Assembly (NCBI RefSeq): GCF_901709675.1
Contig: NC_051094.1
Location: 11,714,501-11,778,500, forward strand
DNA length: 64,000 nt
Source: Syngnathus acus
Lineage: Eukaryota; Chordata; Actinopteri; Syngnathiformes; Syngnathidae
Reading direction: 5' to 3'
Position 1 is the first letter of the stretch; every line of letters begins with the position of its first letter. A model generated the notes under the pieces. It was not told where the DNA came from. It saw only the letters and a program-made list of their open reading frames with translations, and did not search any database. Shown here in pieces: positions 61,477-64,000 of the stretch. Both the position numbers and the translations under genes were made by a program.

Positions 61477-64000
61477 GTCTTGGCAGACAGTTAACAACAT
61501 TCTTTCGTTTGCATGCGATTCTTGTTGACATGTCACATTTGATATGAACCCGATTAGATTTGAACTTTTAAGCCAGCTAACTCATGGAACGTCTGTCGTT
61601 GGCCCAGCCTTCTTTTTAGTCTAACCACAGCTATTTCACAGATAATTATTGGACCGAGGCCAGATGCGTGGCATGCATCCTTTGTTGCTAATTGAATTAG
61701 ACCCCATACTGCAATGACAGCAAAATTCACACTTTCTCCTTGGAGGATGTGTAGTTAGCGTACTAGGAGGGAGGATGTCGGCTCATGCCACATGGGCGTC
61801 TCTCTTCATGAGTAACATTCAGGCAAAGTTTTATTCACTAAAACATTTCATTTAGGGTCAAATACAGCAGACATTACTACTAGGCTTTCTATGTGTAGTA
61901 TTTATATGTATTTACTCTTCCTCTTTTTGCCATCTGCTTCAAACTTATTAGCAATCTAGATTCACTGCCAACAGCTTTGAGTTTTAAGACACTTCAATTA
62001 AAGTGTTATAATGAACTCATTTAATTTGCATGGACTGAACTGATTTGTACAAAGAGAGTTGATGCCAGTCAATTAGTTGCAATCATTTGTAAAATCACAG
62101 TTTTTCAAGTTGTAATGCAATTTTTGTTTTGTTTTTGATAGCAAATCAGTCCAACTTGTTAGAGTAATCACAGAGATTGCTACCTGTAAAAAATGCTCAG
62201 CCGAGATTTCCAATATCCCCATTTTGACCATTTAACTGTGACACTGTTTATTAGAATTAAAATAATCCCAAAAACATTTCATTTAATTAAAATATTTTTA
62301 TATTATAAATAGAATAATCACATTCTCAGTATTTTGTACATACTCTATATTAAAATTATGCACTTTCAACATTCTGTTAGTTTTTTGCAAATGTTTGTAG
62401 GGCAAAATCATAATTCTCTGATTTGCCAATGAAAAGAATGACATATGCATGTCGCACTCTCTTGAAAGACAAACTAGGGGATAATTGCACAATGCCCTGG
62501 AGGGAACACATTAACACAATAGGGATTGTGAGACTTCAGTATTTACATGTTGAAACGTATGCATTTAGCATTGACTGCTGTTGTTCCCCTTGCTCAATGC
62601 ACAGTCATGACTAATGTTGTCTAATTTGTATTTTAATAACTCCCAGCACCAGAAAAAAGAATTTTGTGTTTAACCAAAGCATCATTTTTGCAGTGCTGTC
62701 GGTTTGCAGCTTTCTCCTTACCTAAAGAAAACCAACAATGAGTCGATACTTCATCGTATTTCATTGTTGTGTTAACTAAACAACCTTTCCACCTAAAAAC
62801 AAATACAGGATACAAGTAGTACACTAAAACCTCTTTGCTCTTCCCAGTCAGCTTTACTGCGACATTTACCAAAGCAGCCTGTGTTTACACGTTCTGGAGA
62901 AAGTAGGGCATTCAAGATGATAGTTAACCCAGGTTTTAGCGACTCTGTCATGCTCATGCAATAGTTGTTTTTTTGTTCAGGTTTTATTTTTTTGCCTGAC
63001 AAACCTTCTGGCTTTAGCTGGTCTACAAGCTGAGGGCATCATCTGTCACTTTTGCACCATTGTTGAGCAGTTATATAAGTCTCTGAGGTCACGCAGCGGA
63101 CCGCTATTCTTTAATCACCATGCTGTTATGAAATGTGACGCGTTATTTGCATGTCGTCTTTATTATTTATACACTTCCGGTTGTATGTGAAAGATTGTTT
63201 TTCTTGCTTCATTGCCAAACTGATCTTTCACTCCCCTAAAATAAGCCTGAACAATATAAGAATCATGTGAAATTAGTGTAAAACTTGCAGTATGAGAATC
63301 TACAAGAACAAAACATTCTATTATTTATCATTTTCATGTTTTAGGGTCTGTATCAATAATTTAAGATGTTACAAACTACATTTGCACTGTTGTCTATCCA
63401 AGTTGTTCAAAGTATGAATTTGCTCTCTTCATGACATTACAATTTTTTTTTTTCCCCTGAAACTGCAGTAGACCACAAAAGTACTGTACTGTTTTTTGGC
63501 TGTGAGTTTTATTAGATGGTTTCACATTTGTTTTTCCACAACATTTTTAGCCTTTACAATTCTTAGGTTATACATACTGTATGTTAAGACTTAAGTCACT
63601 TATGTTATGAAGGACCATTATTAAGGAATGAATAAGCAGTACTCCAATAATAGTTGTAATAAAAGTTGTTTGTAAAAAAAAATAGCGTTTCAAGAATCCT
63701 ATTATGAAATAATCACCATGATGTGAATTTATTTTAATACAGTGTAATGAGTAAATGCTGAGTTAACACAAAAATTGTTAAGATTTTTTTTATGGTACAC
63801 ATTTTCACAAACAATGTGATTTATTCCTCGTAGTAAATAAATAAAGACGTCTCTGGAAGGCAAATCAAAGATAAAATCATATACAGAAAAAAGATGACAT
63901 GATAACGATGATATCACCTCAAGGCACTTACTCAGTGTCTGATATCGTCCATATATGTCCCCAAGGGGCTTGTTTGTTTGATAGCTCGAGCTTGCATGGT

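Larger units (their letters stand above)
47253..64000. other. TMEM132 intron 3 (open to the right)
   Basis: Non-coding sequence after exon 3. I looked for the next family exon (ITWQVEYP-type motif) and did not find it. Contains the transposons and microsatellites listed; otherwise AT-rich, with an A/T run at 53135-53160. ORFs at 51032-51406, 54224-54430 and 59202-59477 lack domain or splice support. Confidence 0.

Noticed and set aside
61340-61531. Minus-strand ORF rich in MDGW repeats
   Set aside because: A translation of the CCAT/CCGT microsatellite, not a repeat protein.
1-64000. CRISPR array, operon or prokaryotic system
   Set aside because: No regularly spaced repeats with unique spacers and no operon-like gene packing; the window is eukaryotic.

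Overview
This is vertebrate nuclear DNA, almost certainly from a teleost fish. It has GT-AG spliced genes, introns as short as 88 bp, AT-rich non-coding DNA with many microsatellites, and fish-type repeats: tRNA-derived SINEs with a shared 3' tail, LINE ORF2 ends, hAT elements and TA-flanked MITEs. The SINE tail resembles sequence common in percomorphs, pipefishes and seahorses among them. That placement is from memory and is weak.

Two protein-coding genes are well supported. (1) asb6, minus strand, 6163-9568, is complete: six exons join without a frame break into 434 codons, encoding an ankyrin-repeat/SOCS-box substrate adaptor of a cullin-RING ubiquitin ligase. (2) A TMEM132-family gene, plus strand, begins at 17998 and runs off the right edge. 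Only exon 1 (signal peptide, 17998-18073), exon 2 (29427-30315) and exon 3 (47106-47252) were found. Introns 1 and 2 are 11.4 and 16.8 kb, and intron 3 exceeds 16.7 kb. The two genes are divergent, with about 8.4 kb between their start codons.

Layout: 1-545, 3' end of a LINE; 546-5760, intergenic with a 106-bp tandem duplication, an old SINE and a CTG-repeat segment that may be an unassigned 5' exon; 5765-9568, asb6, whose intron 5 holds a 308-bp near-complete palindrome with a 6-bp target duplication; 9569-17150, intergenic with SINE and LINE fragments and a CTCF-like motif; 17150-64000, TMEM132 promoter region, exons and giant introns. The introns carry hAT, TA-flanked MITE, possible piggyBac, LTR and SINE remnants.

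The most interesting unexplained signal is a candidate minus-strand transcript inside TMEM132 intron 1 (28046-28689, possibly reaching 29268). Two, perhaps three, short exons with good splice sites stay in one frame and end in a helical, coding-like C-terminus that I cannot assign, but no ATG in frame was found. No bacterial, phage or CRISPR content is present, and I found nothing that qualifies as a novel multi-gene system.
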